Positions 11,335 to 22,424 of a DNA stretch of 64,000 nucleotides are shown here, piece by piece; position 1 is the first letter of the stretch, and every line of letters begins with the position of its first letter. Below the pieces are notes generated by a model, which saw only the letters and a list, made by a program, of their open reading frames with translations, ran no database searches and was not told the origin of the DNA. The stretch covers positions 27,124,254 to 27,188,253 of the forward strand of contig OX352765.1 in assembly GCA_947095585.1 (NCBI GenBank). Direction: 5' to 3'. A program made the translations under genes and the position numbers. The DNA comes from Nephrocerus scutellatus (Eukaryota > Arthropoda > Insecta > Diptera > Pipunculidae).

Positions 11335-11475
11335 TCCCTTTTATGTAAAAGAAAGTAAGAACAACATAAGTTTGTTTATTTAAAAATTACAACTTTTATT
11401 ACCAAATAGCCCCAGTTCACAACTTTACACTGGTGATTACTAATTATTCACATACTAGTGAGTTCCCGACATATA
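11335..11475 (-). repeat. degenerate LTR fragment
   Basis: On the minus strand AATCACCAGTGTAAAGTTGT is followed by spaced GCTATTTG, AGTTGTAATTT and TGTTGT blocks. The same blocks stand in the same order in the R/U5 half of the solo LTR at 47251-47779. It is a diverged partial relative. Confidence 0.55.
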
Positions 11476-11479
11476 TCTG

Positions 11480-12030
11480 GCGGCATTCCTGAGGCACATA
11501 GTGCGTTTAAAAATTCAACAGGAAAATCAATCTTTAGTACGTCTAGGTGAGAACCGTCAAAAATGACGGAATCTTTTTTCTACCACCTAATCATTTCACA
11601 ATTTTTCATCGGAGCACCCAACGAACATATGGTGTGAATATGAACCAAATCCAACCATATCTCGACTCCAGCGCTACCTAACGGGTAAAAAAAAACTTAA
11701 ACTTATGGGAGCACCAAACGAACATATATGGCTTCGATATGTCCAGTAGTTTAGGCGGGATGAGGCGACATAAAAGCGTTATATCCATACAGACAAACAG
11801 ACAATGGTAATTATGTAATTAGGCGATAAAACTGCTCTATCTAGGAGTTATGTGTACAAAAAAGAATAAATAAGTAACTTGTGTTCCAGTTAATATATTA
11901 TAATAATTTTACAAATATAATTTTGTTTAGATTTAATTTCTTATCGTATTTTAATAGATAAACAAATAAACAAATTGTTGTCAAGTAAATTGTGTACCTA
12001 ATAATACCAATAATAAAACCAAAAAATATT
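11480..12030. other. intergenic with a short dispersed duplication
   Basis: A GGAGCACC(C/A)AACGAACATAT block occurs at about 11623 and 11707. The stretch also holds the 3' flank of the minus-strand gene at 12036, with a possible ATTAAA poly(A) signal on the minus strand near 11931. Confidence 0.4.
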
Positions 12031-12035
12031 GCAAA

Positions 12036-13403
12036 TTAACACCATTCAACCACCCAATTACATCCTGTGTGAAGGGTCCAGCCCGAGACTTTCTTTTCAA
12101 CAAATACGTGTCGGTTGGTTTCTTCGTATTTCTGACCTGATGTGCACAAGAATTCAGAAAAATGCACATTAACAATATGCACAATGTTGCCGTATGGAAT
12201 AATTTGCCACAACGACTTTCTGTCTTCACCTCCTGCCTCAGGTATCCATGTCGTTACTGGACGATAACGATCACTGTTCGCCGCCGGTTGAACATTTGTA
12301 ACATACAAATACTCATCCTGATTAAAGGCACTCATGAACTCGAACGAAGCCTCGTATTGATCGCTTTTTTTTGCAATCCACGTGGCTTGAAGATCAGCAG
12401 TTCCTCTATCCAATGTAAAGACATACTTATTATTATTATTCCATATGTAATTTGTGTTGGGCGAGTACATATACGCTGAAGTGTAGTGATTACGTAGGCA
12501 CAACCTCTCACCAAAGTATAAATTCCATATGGATATTGGTAACTTGCTGACCATCAAAGACATGATATTTTTCTTCTTCTGTGATATATTCATATAAGTT
12601 GGCATATCCTGCAGACGTTTCAATTTATCAGCTAAAAGCATTACGGCCAGAACTTTGGAACCTTTTAATGCTGTTGGTGACAACAAAAAATTATCGCTAA
12701 TTCTCTGCAATGATGCAACAGTTTGTGATATTGTTTCATTGTTGTACATTGTGCGTATAAGTTCAATTGCTGGAATTTTATTGTAGAGATAGTCTATCGC
12801 CTTATAAATAGCCTCGTCAGAGATCTGCTCGTCGATAGATTGCAACATTTTTGTCAGCTTTTGGATACGGCTGCTCTTATAGGTTTTGTTAAGCACAGAA
12901 ATCTTAAGTGTTTCAGCAGCGCTTGTGACGATTGCATTGCACACCTCGTTTCGAGTTGTCATAATGATATTTTCTGATGGTTGTTCCCAATCGCGATCGA
13001 TCATTATTGAAGAAAGTCTTTGATAAAGAAGCAAAAGCTTGTAGACATCTAACGGACCATTCCTATCAATCGAATGCCACATTGATATCAAGATGATATG
13101 GCTAATCAGAGTTTCAGATGACGATTGAACATAATCGATTAACAAGTAGAAATGTTCCACATCATTGGCGTAGATAATGTCAACAATTCGTTCGATGTAC
13201 AGTGACGATACGCCAAGCAGAATGATTTTTTTGTCGGCTTCATTGAACTTGCGAGTACATATATCGATTATTATATCGATAGGCAATGAATCCCTCATGT
13301 CCATGTTGTCTTGGGCGTCTACACTAGTTGCAGAATTGCCTTGAGTAGATGATTGCAGAAAAAATCCCAGCGCCATCCATAATAGTAGAAGATGTGCAGG
13401 CAT
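12036..13403 (-). CDS. secreted 455-residue protein, helical N-part, possible beta-trefoil C-part
   Basis: One uninterrupted frame. Residues 1-22 form a signal peptide (MPAHLLLLWMALGFFLQSS, cut near TQG). Residues about 40-290 are predominantly amphipathic helix text with few Cys. From about residue 297 the sequence becomes strand-like: FGERLCLRNHYTS, YVFTLDRG, ATWIAKKS, LYVTN, LWQIIPYGNIVHIVNVHF, FLCTS and CNWVVEWC. The W-x-I-x-P...I-x-N pattern repeated with similar spacing suggests a beta-trefoil. Together with a helical N-domain this recalls insect 30K/microvitellogenin-type haemolymph lipoproteins (Lipoprotein_11), but that is inference. Four Cys in the C-part could form disulfides. The start is the first ATG, followed directly by the hydrophobic core. 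An arthropod initiator-like TCAGTT lies near 13482-13487 on the minus strand, and an ATT microsatellite (13411-13428) sits just upstream of the ATG. The plus-strand frame at 12162-12479 is a shadow. Confidence 0.85.
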   Translation of the reverse strand: MPAHLLLLWMALGFFLQSSTQGNSATSVDAQDNMDMRDSLPIDIIIDICTRKFNEADKKIILLGVSSLYIERIVDIIYANDVEHFYLLIDYVQSSSETLISHIILISMWHSIDRNGPLDVYKLLLLYQRLSSIMIDRDWEQPSENIIMTTRNEVCNAIVTSAAETLKISVLNKTYKSSRIQKLTKMLQSIDEQISDEAIYKAIDYLYNKIPAIELIRTMYNNETISQTVASLQRISDNFLLSPTALKGSKVLAVMLLADKLKRLQDMPTYMNISQKKKNIMSLMVSKLPISIWNLYFGERLCLRNHYTSAYMYSPNTNYIWNNNNKYVFTLDRGTADLQATWIAKKSDQYEASFEFMSAFNQDEYLYVTNVQPAANSDRYRPVTTWIPEAGGEDRKSLWQIIPYGNIVHIVNVHFSEFLCTSGQKYEETNRHVFVEKKVSGWTLHTGCNWVVEWC

Positions 13404-13429
13404 CCTGGATTATTATTATTATTATTTAG

Positions 13430-13900
13430 ATTAGAAAGAGAATTTCAGTCTTGAATATTATTTAACATGCTATTCGCGCCGAACTGAGTGAAATTATAGG
13501 TCAACCCGGTTTTGCCTTAAGTTGGCTTTACTACTAAAGGTACGCGACAGGACCACGAGTCTCTTAAAATTGGTGAAAAGAGACCATGTACAAGGTCGTC
13601 TATATTACTGGTAGTTTTTAAACGTGCTGGTTCTATCTATCTTGCTTATCTGAGCTTATGTTAGAGTAGCGTTATCTAAGATCAAATAAAAGCTTGTCTG
13701 CAAACTTAAGAAGAACAATTATTTATGGGCCACAAAAAGGCAGAGTTATTTTTTGTTTACTTTCAGTATCTGTTGACTTTGTATTTGCGTCACCTAGTAT
13801 GTATATAAATGTATATCCCATATTTTTACTTAAATGTTGTTCAGTCGGGCAATGCGTGATTTTTGAGGGTTAGATGTCAAGATGAATAATTTCTAGTGAA
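13430..13900. other. upstream flank of the secreted-protein gene
   Basis: No repeat or exon recognised. If the gene is intact, its promoter should lie here on the minus strand. Confidence 0.4.
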
Positions 13901-13904
13901 AATT

Positions 13905-14830
13905 TCACTTTCCCGTGGCACGGATGTCGGTCGGAAATCGGTCGGAAATCTGTCGGTCGGCAGTCGGACGTCTGTCGGACGTCTGTCTGTCTGTCGTGGA
14001 ATCTTGCGATCAATTTTTAACCCACTTCCCAAAGCCCGATTTTATTGAAATTTTGCACACATGTGTATTTCCGGAGACAACACTTTCTATTAAAATTTGA
14101 GGTCCCTCGGGCCGCGGGGTCGGGGGCTCCCCTAAAAATATTTTAAAATTTTTTTCTCGATTCTCTTCAAATTTTATACACATGTGTATCTCTAATATAC
14201 AACACTTTTTGTAAAAATTTTGGACACCCCGGGCCCGGGTTCGTGGGGCCCCATACAATTTTTTAAAAAAATTAGCTCGATTTTCTTCAAATTTTAAACA
14301 CATGTGTATCACTGATGGACAAAACTTTTTGTTAGTTTGTTGGAGTGATCGGGCCCTGACCCCGTCTGGTGTCCATGTAAATTTTTTAAAAATTAGCGCG
14401 GTTTTCTTCAAATTTTAACACATACCCATCTCCTTTTAGAGAATTCACATGAAAAATTGTATTTTTATGGGTTGTTTTTAAATTCTCTATGTTAACTTCA
14501 CTTGCCGGTTTGTTTGTGGGTTTGTGGGTTTGTTTGTGGATTTGTGTGTCATGGAATCTTTCGATCAATTTTTAACCCACTTCCCAAGGCCCGATTTTAT
14601 TGAAATTTTGCACACATGTGTATTTCCGGTGACAATACTTTATATTAAAATTTGGAAGTGATCGGGCCCCGGGTTCGTGGGGCTCCCATACAAATTTAAA
14701 ATAAAAACTACCCGATTTTTTTCAAATTTTACACACATGTGTATACCCAATAAACAATACTTTTTCTAAAATTTGGTAGTGATCGGGCCACGGGTTCGGC
14801 CGCAAGGCCCTTATACATTTTTTAATTTCT
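13905..14830 (+). repeat. GC-block tandem repeat, copy 2 (two elements head to tail)
   Basis: Same structure as 930-1905: CACTTTCCCGTGGCACGG and a GTCGGTCG run, CCCGATTTTATTGAAATTTT, then three to four units of about 120 bp with CCCGGGCCC cores. It ends in TAGAGAATTCACATG...AAATTCTCTA. A second, shorter element starts at CACTTGCC near 14500 and runs to about 14830. The TAGAGAATT/AATTCTCTA arms can pair. The 133-residue minus-strand frame is a product of the repeat. Confidence 0.8.
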
Positions 14831-14834
14831 TATA

Positions 14835-16025
14835 GTGGCATCAGATACCGTCGTTCTTGTTAATGATTGTGTGCGGTGTGTGCTGCGCAGTCGGCATGGT
14901 TTTTGGCTTTTTCGATTGTACGAATTTCGATTATTTCTCCATTCATTGTTCTTCTTCACAAACATATGACAATAAAATTACAATGATTTTGCTACAATCA
15001 AAACAAATAGATGATTGAGAAATCGCAATTTTATAGTTTCCGAAAAATATCAGAGTTGGTTCAGAACCACACTTTTCCGTTCGAAAACAGGAATACGAAC
15101 ATAAACGGCATAACAATTCCATGTGGAAAACTATCTTTGAAAACTATGATTGGGGTGATTATTTAATTTCATCTTCCAGAGTCAAAAACAAATCAATTTT
15201 TCTTGCCTTTCATAAATATTACTCCAGATTTACATAGTTTTTATAAGTCTTGACATCGGGCTTCATGCTTGTGAAAATACTAAGAACCTATTGGAAACGC
15301 TGTTATATTTTCGAATCAGAAACAAAGCGTGCATCAGATCCGAGTCAACAAGACTGCCCCTCGCAACTAAAAGATCAGAAAGAACTACGGAACGAAACCC
15401 GTTGGGAGACCTGGCCGAGGAGCCGATTTGAATTTAAATTTTTTTTTCGTGACGAAATATTCTTTGAAACTGCGGTGTCATAGGATTGGAATAAGCCAGA
15501 CATTTTCTTTGACAACATGAAATAAAATTAAAATTTTTATCCTTCAAAAGCAGTAATTACCTGAGTTCTGAACACATATAACAAAAGGTAATTTTCTAAT
15601 TTGATTGCACAGGTAAACACTCAACTCATAGATCAAAAGATTAATTTTTTAAATAATATATAAAAGTGTTCGTTCCAGGTACGAGCGTCTAAAACTCGAG
15701 AACCGCTGGACCGATTGACACCAAACTTGGACAATATGTTAGCTTATTCTGCAAGAAGGTTTCTTTTAAGGTGGTGTCCTGATATTTAAATTTTTCGTAT
15801 TATGTTTCGACTTGTTTTAAATTCACAAAATAAATTTCTTAAATAAAAAAAAGTGGGTGCGTGGACTTGTGTGATTGAAAGATTAAAAGTTAATATGCAC
15901 GATAAAAATCTATATGAGTAAAATTATAAATGATAAGATAACGCACGACTTGATATATAATATAGCACATTAGTTGAGTTCACTGCGCAAAAATTCTGGA
16001 TAATTAAAAATGCTATACCCGCTAT
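14835..16025. other. intergenic with minor repeat scraps
   Basis: ATCAGATCCGAGTCAACAAG near 15333 matches a piece of the LINE at 16610 and is a tiny relic. ACTCGAGAACCGCTGGACCG near 15694, preceded by ATATATAAAAGTG, resembles the 5' region of insect Helitrons. No host exon seen. Confidence 0.4.
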
Positions 16026-16029
16026 TGCT

Positions 16030-17935
16030 GTGGACAGGGAATGGTGTCTAGTCAGCAAACTAATGAAACCCACCGTTATCGGCTTTAAAGCAATAAGTGA
16101 ACGGCTATGAACCCTTCGCGTGCTGGGCAGTTTTAAAAACATCATAAACGTACACGCACCTACAGAGGATTCCCCAGATTATGAAAAGGAAGAATTCTTT
16201 GAATCAGTCGAATAGGAACTCCCTGCCTGCCCTTAGTATGATGTAAAAATCATTCTGAGGGATATGAATGGTAAAGTAGGTAGGGAGTCAGTGTTCAGGC
16301 AGTACATTGGCACCCATAGCTACACGAGTACACTAATGACAATGGACAGCAAGTAATAATTTTGTCGTTGCGAGTACAAGGTTTGCGCGTACAGATATCT
16401 ACAAAGCGACCTGGGTATCTCCTGATGGAGCCACTCGGAACCAGATAGACCATGTGTTGATAGACCGTCGCCACAACCCGAACCTGATGACGGTACGAAC
16501 TTACCGAGGTGCCAACGTCGACTCGGACCACTATCTTATTGGTATGGTGCTCCAAGCGCGGATTGCATCATCACGAAAGATTGCATCCGCAAATCAGATT
16601 CGAGTCACCAGGGCTGCCCTTTCGCAACGAAGAGACTAGAAACATCTACGGTCAAGCGATAGGACTCGCCCTAAATGCAGTTAAAGTAAGTCCTGGGGCT
16701 GAGATGTCAGGCATAGAAGAGAAATGGAAACGCGTTAAGAATACTGTCATTAGTACTGCTGATTCCATCTTAGGCAGTTGTCGTAGAGATCGGAACGACT
16801 GGTTTGATGACGAATGTAACTGAACGTAAGAATCTTGCGTACTGAGCAATGCAACAATCTCATAGAACGTGCGCACGCGAAGATGAATATAAAGAGCTCA
16901 GAAGATATGAGAAATATGAGTTCCTCAGCGAAAGAAAGTAGCCCGGACAAAGAGGGTTATCTGATCGACAATCTTAAAGGCATCTTAGAGCGATGGGAAG
17001 CACTTTTATGAGTTGCTAATTGGCCAGCTAACTGAGGAATTGGAGGCTCCGCCAACGAACGAAGACCATATTATGCTGCCGCCATCAAGCATAGATGAAG
17101 TTAGCAGAGCGATAAATCGGCTGAAAAATAATAAGGATCAGATGGGATCCTAGCGGAACTGATAAAAATAGGAGGAAGAAGCTATGCCAGAAGGCTGGCG
17201 AAGAGGCATCCTGTGCCCCATACATAAGAAGGGAGATATCACAAAATGCAGCAATTATTGTGGTATAACGTTGTTGAGTACCGCCTCTAAGATTTTCTCC
17301 TCTATCCTTCAAGACAGTATAGCCCCATACGCTAAAGCTACACCATCTTTTTATAGACCATAATGCCTATGAGTCCATTTGGATATTGGCTTAGGCAGTC
17401 GATATTGGCATCGTTGGATCAGGAAGCTTTCATCCAGATCAAGCAGGTGGCACGAAATCTGGGGCTGCACATAAATGAGAGCAAAACAAAATACATGGTG
17501 GCCACGTCTGCGACTAGAAGATCCAATATTGGTCCCGAAATTAAAATAGTGGGGCGCGAATTTGAAGTAGTGCAATACTTTAACTATCTGGAATTGTTGG
17601 CCCGTATGTGAGGAAGAACGATTCCGGAGACTCTATAATGATAAGATCTACGAGCGTTACCGCGGTGTCGACATCGTGAAGAGAATTAAGCTCGGTAGGC
17701 TCCGGTGGGCAGGACACCTAGCTCGCATAAGCGAAGAGGATCCTGCTGGGAAAGTCCTTTGCGGTAGGATTTATGGCGACAGCGAGGCCGGCCAAGCCTA
17801 CGCTGGAAAGATGGCCTAGACCATGACGCCCAGAGTTTAGGAATGCAAAACTGGATGACATTGGCTCAAAATCGGGATTGGTGGAGAGACTTTTTGCGGG
17901 AGGCCTGGACCGGACCCGGCTGTAGAGCACAATAT
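16030..17935 (+). pseudogene. LINE (endonuclease plus RT), family A, degenerate
   Basis: The order is endonuclease then RT. VIGFKAISERL and HAPTEDSPDYEKEEFFE come first, then DMNGKVGRESVF and VSPDGATRNQIDHVLID with VDSDHYLIG, the APE-type endonuclease end. These are followed by QGIEEKWKRVK-like linker text. The RT core is cut short: HKKGDI-type text, then a jump near 17340-17362 to IKQVARNLGLHINESKTKYM, then RLRWAGHLARISEEDPAGK. The catalytic YxDD is deleted. A 3' tail of ATGATAATAATA at about 17933 suggests the end of the element. Many stops and shifts. The same family occurs at 24715-26265 and about 62440-62890. Confidence 0.8.
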
Positions 17936-18029
17936 GATGATAATAATATAAAATATAGAAATATGTGCTAGACTTTTTTTATTTTTGTTTTTAAATATAT
18001 AAAAAATACTGCAAAAAGACTCCTCGGAT

Positions 18030-18445
18030 ACCACCAAAAACTATCAAAGCACTCCCAAAGTACCTCCCAAAATACCCCCAAAATGCCTCCAGAAGACCCT
18101 CAAAAGACCCTTAAAATACACTCGAAAACCCCTGAAAATACTCAAAAAACACCCACAAAAGATCCATAAAAGACCCCCAAAACAAGCAACAAAAAACGAC
18201 CAAAAACGTTTTAAAAATAATCCGAAATATCCCCAAAAGACCATCTAAACACCCTCCAAAAGACCAACAAAAGACCCCAAAAGGACACCCAAGAATCGCA
18301 AAAAACACTCACGAGAGACCCCAAAAAGACCCTATAAGACCTCCAAACCAATCACATAAGACCTCCAAAATATTCCAGAACAACCCCCAAATACCCCCAA
18401 AAGACCCCCCCCAAAGACCTCCAAAAGACACTCAAAAGACTCAAT
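18030..18445 (-). repeat. C/A-rich minisatellite (CCCCAAAAGA-like)
   Basis: Irregular tandem units such as CCCCCAAAAGACC and CTCCAAAAGAC run across about 415 bp. This is the reverse complement of the pattern at 3795-3980. The Phe/Gly/Leu-rich minus-strand frames are repeat artefacts. Confidence 0.8.
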
Positions 18446-18449
18446 GTAC

Positions 18450-19160
18450 AACAAAGATGTTGAAAAGCGTTTTGTGGTATGTGTGCTGGATATTGGGTTG
18501 ATCAGCACTGCGTAGCGGACAGTGAAAAAATTAAATCATCATGTAACGCCCTCAATTTCACCCTCTACCAAACGCGCCCAAAGAAATATAATTTCAATAA
18601 GTTTGCTGATAGAATTTGGACCCGCTAAGTGGCGATTGAGTCGAGATATTTACGAAAAACTACATTTACTGATATTTGTTCATATCAGAATGGATGTACG
18701 TTGGCTATGATAACTGAAATGTTTATAATTATATTGAGTTCTGATAGGTGGCGCTGTATTCCCACTTCTGTATTTGTTGGTCGATTTCGTTGTTGACATT
18801 TGAATGGAATTGTTGCTAACTACCGTACACATAATCAAATTGATTGAAAGAAAATTAAAATAATTTATCGTTATATCTCCCCAATCACATTCCCATCACT
18901 CTATAGAACTATACTATCCTATAGTTATCATAGCCTCCCACATATAGCCACACCACCCATTTTCTATCCACTGACCCACTCCCTACCGACCGCCACCCTA
19001 ACGATTCAGTTCCCTTCGACAACACACCACACCGATTACCGTCCATCACTCCCATCAATACCCGTACCACCCAAGACTTAACCTTTCCACACATCTGTAT
19101 CTCCGATTAGAGAATTTACGTGAAATTTTTTAATTTTTATGGGTTGTTTCTTAAGCTTGT
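18450..19160. other. unassigned, C-rich patch and repeat tail
   Basis: About 18880-19080 is unusually C-rich and G-poor on the plus strand (CACCACCC, CCCACTCCC). It joins directly to the 3' tail of the GC-block repeat family (ATCTCCGATTAGAGAATTT, 19083-19160), so the patch may be a divergent internal part of that element. Confidence 0.4.
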
Positions 19161-19164
19161 TAAT

Positions 19165-20150
19165 TGCCCCTTTTATCTGATCACTTCAAGTTTAATGAAA
19201 ATTTCGAAACTCTGTTAAGAGGCGGAACTACATAAGCTATACGTAAATTATACGATATTTCGTTCCATTTCGTTTAATTCGATAAGTTGAAAAAAAATTT
19301 AAAAATCAGAACTCTTCGTCCTTCCTCACAAATCGAAGGTATTTCAGTGCTTCTTAACAGATTGACGACAAATTATGATATTTTTTTTCAAGGACCAGTT
19401 TATTGTTTAATTTTGCTCAAATTTCGCAAGACAAAAAAAAACCTCTTCCGTCTCGTAGTTAAGTTCAGAAAGGATTCTTGTTGGCAATGAAACCCGTTTG
19501 ATGTTGGAAACCATGTTGACATGACGCACAAAACGACCGCAAAAAACGGTTACCATAACAGATGGGGGGAAAAAGATAACTTATTATGTTTTTTGTCAGC
19601 GGTATAGACACAGAGATTAGTCTCTGTATGGCGTCGCAACGTCGCCAATTTTTACATATTGTCAGCCAACTATCGTGCTCATTACGTATCCTTTGTGTAA
19701 TCTTTCTGCAAAACTCAGTATCAATGGAAAGGCAATATAAGTAATCAAGTGACAGGGGTCGTTATAAATCTTTTTGTGTTGCAGTTAAAATAAAAAATGT
19801 AAAGGACGGGTTTTCACATAATAACAGAATCAGGACCAACGATTTTAACCGCTAAATAGCTAAACTGCAAAACAGCCTAAGACCAGAGCGAATTTTTTTC
19901 TCTAAGAGAATTGATGTTACATGAAAGGATTTTTCAATCTACTCGTACAAGCACCAGAAAATGAAAAAACATACTACTTACCTGTGAAGGTGAATTCCGG
20001 TAATAAGCAATTAAATAAAAAAAATAATCACTGATAGACATTGGAAACATGTATGACACATCGGTTGGAAGTAAATTCAAAGAAAGACTTAGAAAATTTC
20101 ACCCTCGGTACCCAGTTCACAGATTGCAATACATTTATTTTAAATAGAAT
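19165..20150. other. intergenic, nothing supported
   Basis: Short open frames only. A consensus minus-strand splice donor (CACAGGTAAGTA, near 19980-19996) stands alone without a convincing exon. Confidence 0.4.
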
Positions 20151-20154
20151 ATGA

Positions 20155-21215
20155 TGGTTGTAAGTCCTAGTAACTCATAAATTGCAGCATCCTTCGCATC
20201 GACCAAAAGCCTTAATGCCTTAAGGCTGATGTTGAAACCATTACCGATGTACTTTATCCGCTATTCAAAGAAAATTTAAAACTCTAGAGAGACTACTAGG
20301 AGAAAGGAAAGGGTCTATCATCATTAGGCTTCCAAAAAAAGTAAACCTAAATTAATGTAGCAATTGGGAAGGAATCTCACTATTTTACTGTTCGAGCGAG
20401 GTTTTTAACAAGATTATCTTAAACACCATTGTCGAACTATTAAACGAATGCCACCGAAAGCAGCAAGCCGGGTTCGGCGCACACATATTGTGTCTGGGTA
20501 ACATCAAGACACTAAGAGTAATCATGTAACAAAGTACGCTGTCCTAACTGACTACGAAAAGACTTTCGTTTAAATTAAACGGAATTCCATCAGGAGATGG
20601 TTTAAAAGACAGGGAAGTGCTCGCTAATTAAAATTCTGATGGTATAAATGGATTTTTTGGTGCATATTGTAAAGTATACTGAACAACGAAGTATCACTGC
20701 ATAGTGAAGCTCTAAGCGGCTTGTTTTCATCCACCAAAGGCATCAGGCAAGAATGGTTTTTATCTTCGCTGCTGTTCTTAGTAGGACTTGACTGGGTTCT
20801 TAAAATCTTCAATAACGATAACTGTGTGATTTCGAGGATCTCTAATATGCCAATGATATTGTCGTGCTGTCTCATTGACACGACCATATATAGACAACGC
20901 TGGATGACTTGCAGATATAGTCGGCGAAGGGTGGTTTAAAATAAATATTTAATAAGACGGAGTCTATTCGCATTAGGCCAACAAATAACAACAGATTCGT
21001 AATGAAGTGGAAAACTCCCGCTAGGCCAACAAATAACAACAGATTCGTAATGAAGTGGAAAACTCCCGCTGACGTTAGCAGCTTCACATACCTAGGCAGT
21101 TTCATCTCTACGGACGGTGGAGCTAAAACATATGTAAGCTGGCGTTGCCTCCGCTATGCTGAGAAGAAATTTGGCGACAGACCAACTAAAGAAATGACGG
21201 TAAATACGGTTGTCT
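20155..21215 (+). pseudogene. LINE reverse transcriptase, family B, degenerate
   Basis: ERKGSIIIRLPKK and NWEGISLFYCSSEVFNKIIL lead into LNECHRKQQAGF, the RT finger region. LFSSTKGIRQEWFLSSLLF follows (consensus GVRQGCxLSPLLF), then SFTYLGSFISTDGGAK. The catalytic YADD block has decayed. Stops lie in each frame. It belongs to the same group as the duplicated copy at 38530-40467. Confidence 0.75.
20974..21069 (+). repeat. 48-bp perfect tandem duplication inside the LINE
   Basis: TAGGCCAACAAATAACAACA starts at 20974 and again at 21022. Both 48-bp units end in AAAACTCCCGC and are identical. The frame stays open (48 is a multiple of 3). Confidence 0.85.
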
Positions 21216-21524
21216 GAGGCACACAATGCGTATGGAATATGACGGAATACTGCACGTACGTGTATAACAGAGAAGAATGTGACGTGGGAGGCTACAAACA
21301 ATTTTAAGCCATCGATTCGTAATTTGGATGTGGTCTTGTTGTCTCGGCAATCGTTTCCACCGTTTAATTTCCATGTCCATATCTGCAGAAACATTTTGTT
21401 TATCATCTTATATAGTTTTGTTTCTTTGGAAAATTTACTGCAAAAACTGCTCCATCTTGAAAGTTGAAAGTTTTAAGTTACCATTACTGTAAATATAACT
21501 GTCCAACCTAACTAAGAAAATTCT

Positions 21525-21772
21525 ATAATAATAATAATATTCTGCCATAGGTCCAAAGCCTAGTTTCTTGCGACCATTTGTGTTGTGTATGTATATTTAT
21601 GCACACAAATGGAAGAGCTTAATGCCGTATTCGAACGGCAAAGTTATTACTCTCGGACGTTTGTCAGGTGGGATCGTGAAAAATACTTTTGGTGTTTCCT
21701 GGGATTCGAACTACGAACCCCTGCTCAGAAATTCATGCACTTAACCACTGAGTCACGACGCCCACGAACATT
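21525..21772 (-). mobile_element. tRNA-derived SINE, copy 1
   Basis: Read on the minus strand, it starts GTGACTCAGTGGTTAAGTGC (pol III A box), then GTTCGAATCCC (B box), a SINE body with TTGTGTGC and GCGACCATT-type blocks, and ends in an ATTATTATTATT tail. It has internal deletions compared with copy 2. ATTCTA at both ends may be a remnant target-site duplication. Confidence 0.8.
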
Positions 21773-21828
21773 CTAAAACCGACCGAAATCCGCCGATTGG
21801 TTTAATGGAATAAAACTTAAGGAGAACT

Positions 21829-22120
21829 GCCTGACCAGTATAATAATAATAATAATAATATTTGGCGCGACAGACCATTGCGGTCCAAGGCCTAACTTCT
21901 CGCGACCATTTGTGCTGCGCATGTTAATTTTTGGACACAAATGGAAGGGACCTACAATTTAAGACCGGATCCGAACGGCTAATTGAGAAGCTTTCCGTGA
22001 CAAGGTATTACTCTCGGAACGTTTGTCACCCATTCGCGAGAGGTGGGACACAGTGACACCTGAACCTCCTGCTCAGCAGCCATGTGAACTTCCACTGAGC
22101 CACGGCGCCTGACCAGTATA
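21829..22120 (-). mobile_element. tRNA-derived SINE, copy 2, with target-site duplication
   Basis: The element body is 21843-22106 on the minus strand, starting GCCGTGGCTCAGTGGAAG (A box) and GAGCAGGAGGTTC, and ending GACCGCAATGGTCTGTCGCG then ATTATTATT. It is flanked by the direct repeat GCCTGACCAGTATA (21829-21842 and 22107-22120). At least 12 of those bases lie clearly outside the element. The B box is decayed in this copy. A target-site duplication plus an ATT-rich tail indicates LINE-driven retroposition. Confidence 0.85.
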
Positions 22121-22159
22121 GTAATAGGTAATTTCAAATTAAATTACCATCCCTCCTTA

Positions 22160-22420
22160 TAGGTTTAGACCGGAAGACCGTCTATCAAACGTCAGTATCC
22201 CTTTCTCATCTTGATTGAAGCATCTGTGAGCTATCTTCGTACCTTCTTCGAAGGCTGTTGTCAATGCGCCATCGTCTGAGATCTGCACATTTTGGAAAAC
22301 AAATATAACGCAGTGCCCAGTAACGGCAGTGATTATAGATCCTTTGTAAAAGTTTTTTATATTATGTTGGTCGGAGGACGAATTGTCTCTTAACGCTTAG
22401 TTAAAGTTGAGTAATGGTAT
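22160..22420. repeat. dispersed repeat, copy 1 (unknown family)
   Basis: AGACCGTCTATCAAACG and TTTTGGAAAACAAATATAACG, with GTCGGAGGACGAATTGTCTC, are matched in the same order at 26390-26600 with clear divergence. Element type not recognised. Confidence 0.5.
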
Positions 22421-22424
22421 GGGT

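Noticed and set aside
14010..14411. 133-residue minus-strand frame with repeated KFEENR text
   Set aside because: The repeated peptide comes from the 120-bp tandem repeat units; not a gene.
19980..19996. Perfect minus-strand splice donor CACAGGTAAGTA
   Set aside because: The sequence on its exon side has stops in all frames and no acceptor I could pair with it.
21825..22120. SINE heads considered as possible functional tRNA genes
   Set aside because: The A and B boxes are present but acceptor and anticodon stems do not close, and the unit continues into a SINE body with an ATT tail.
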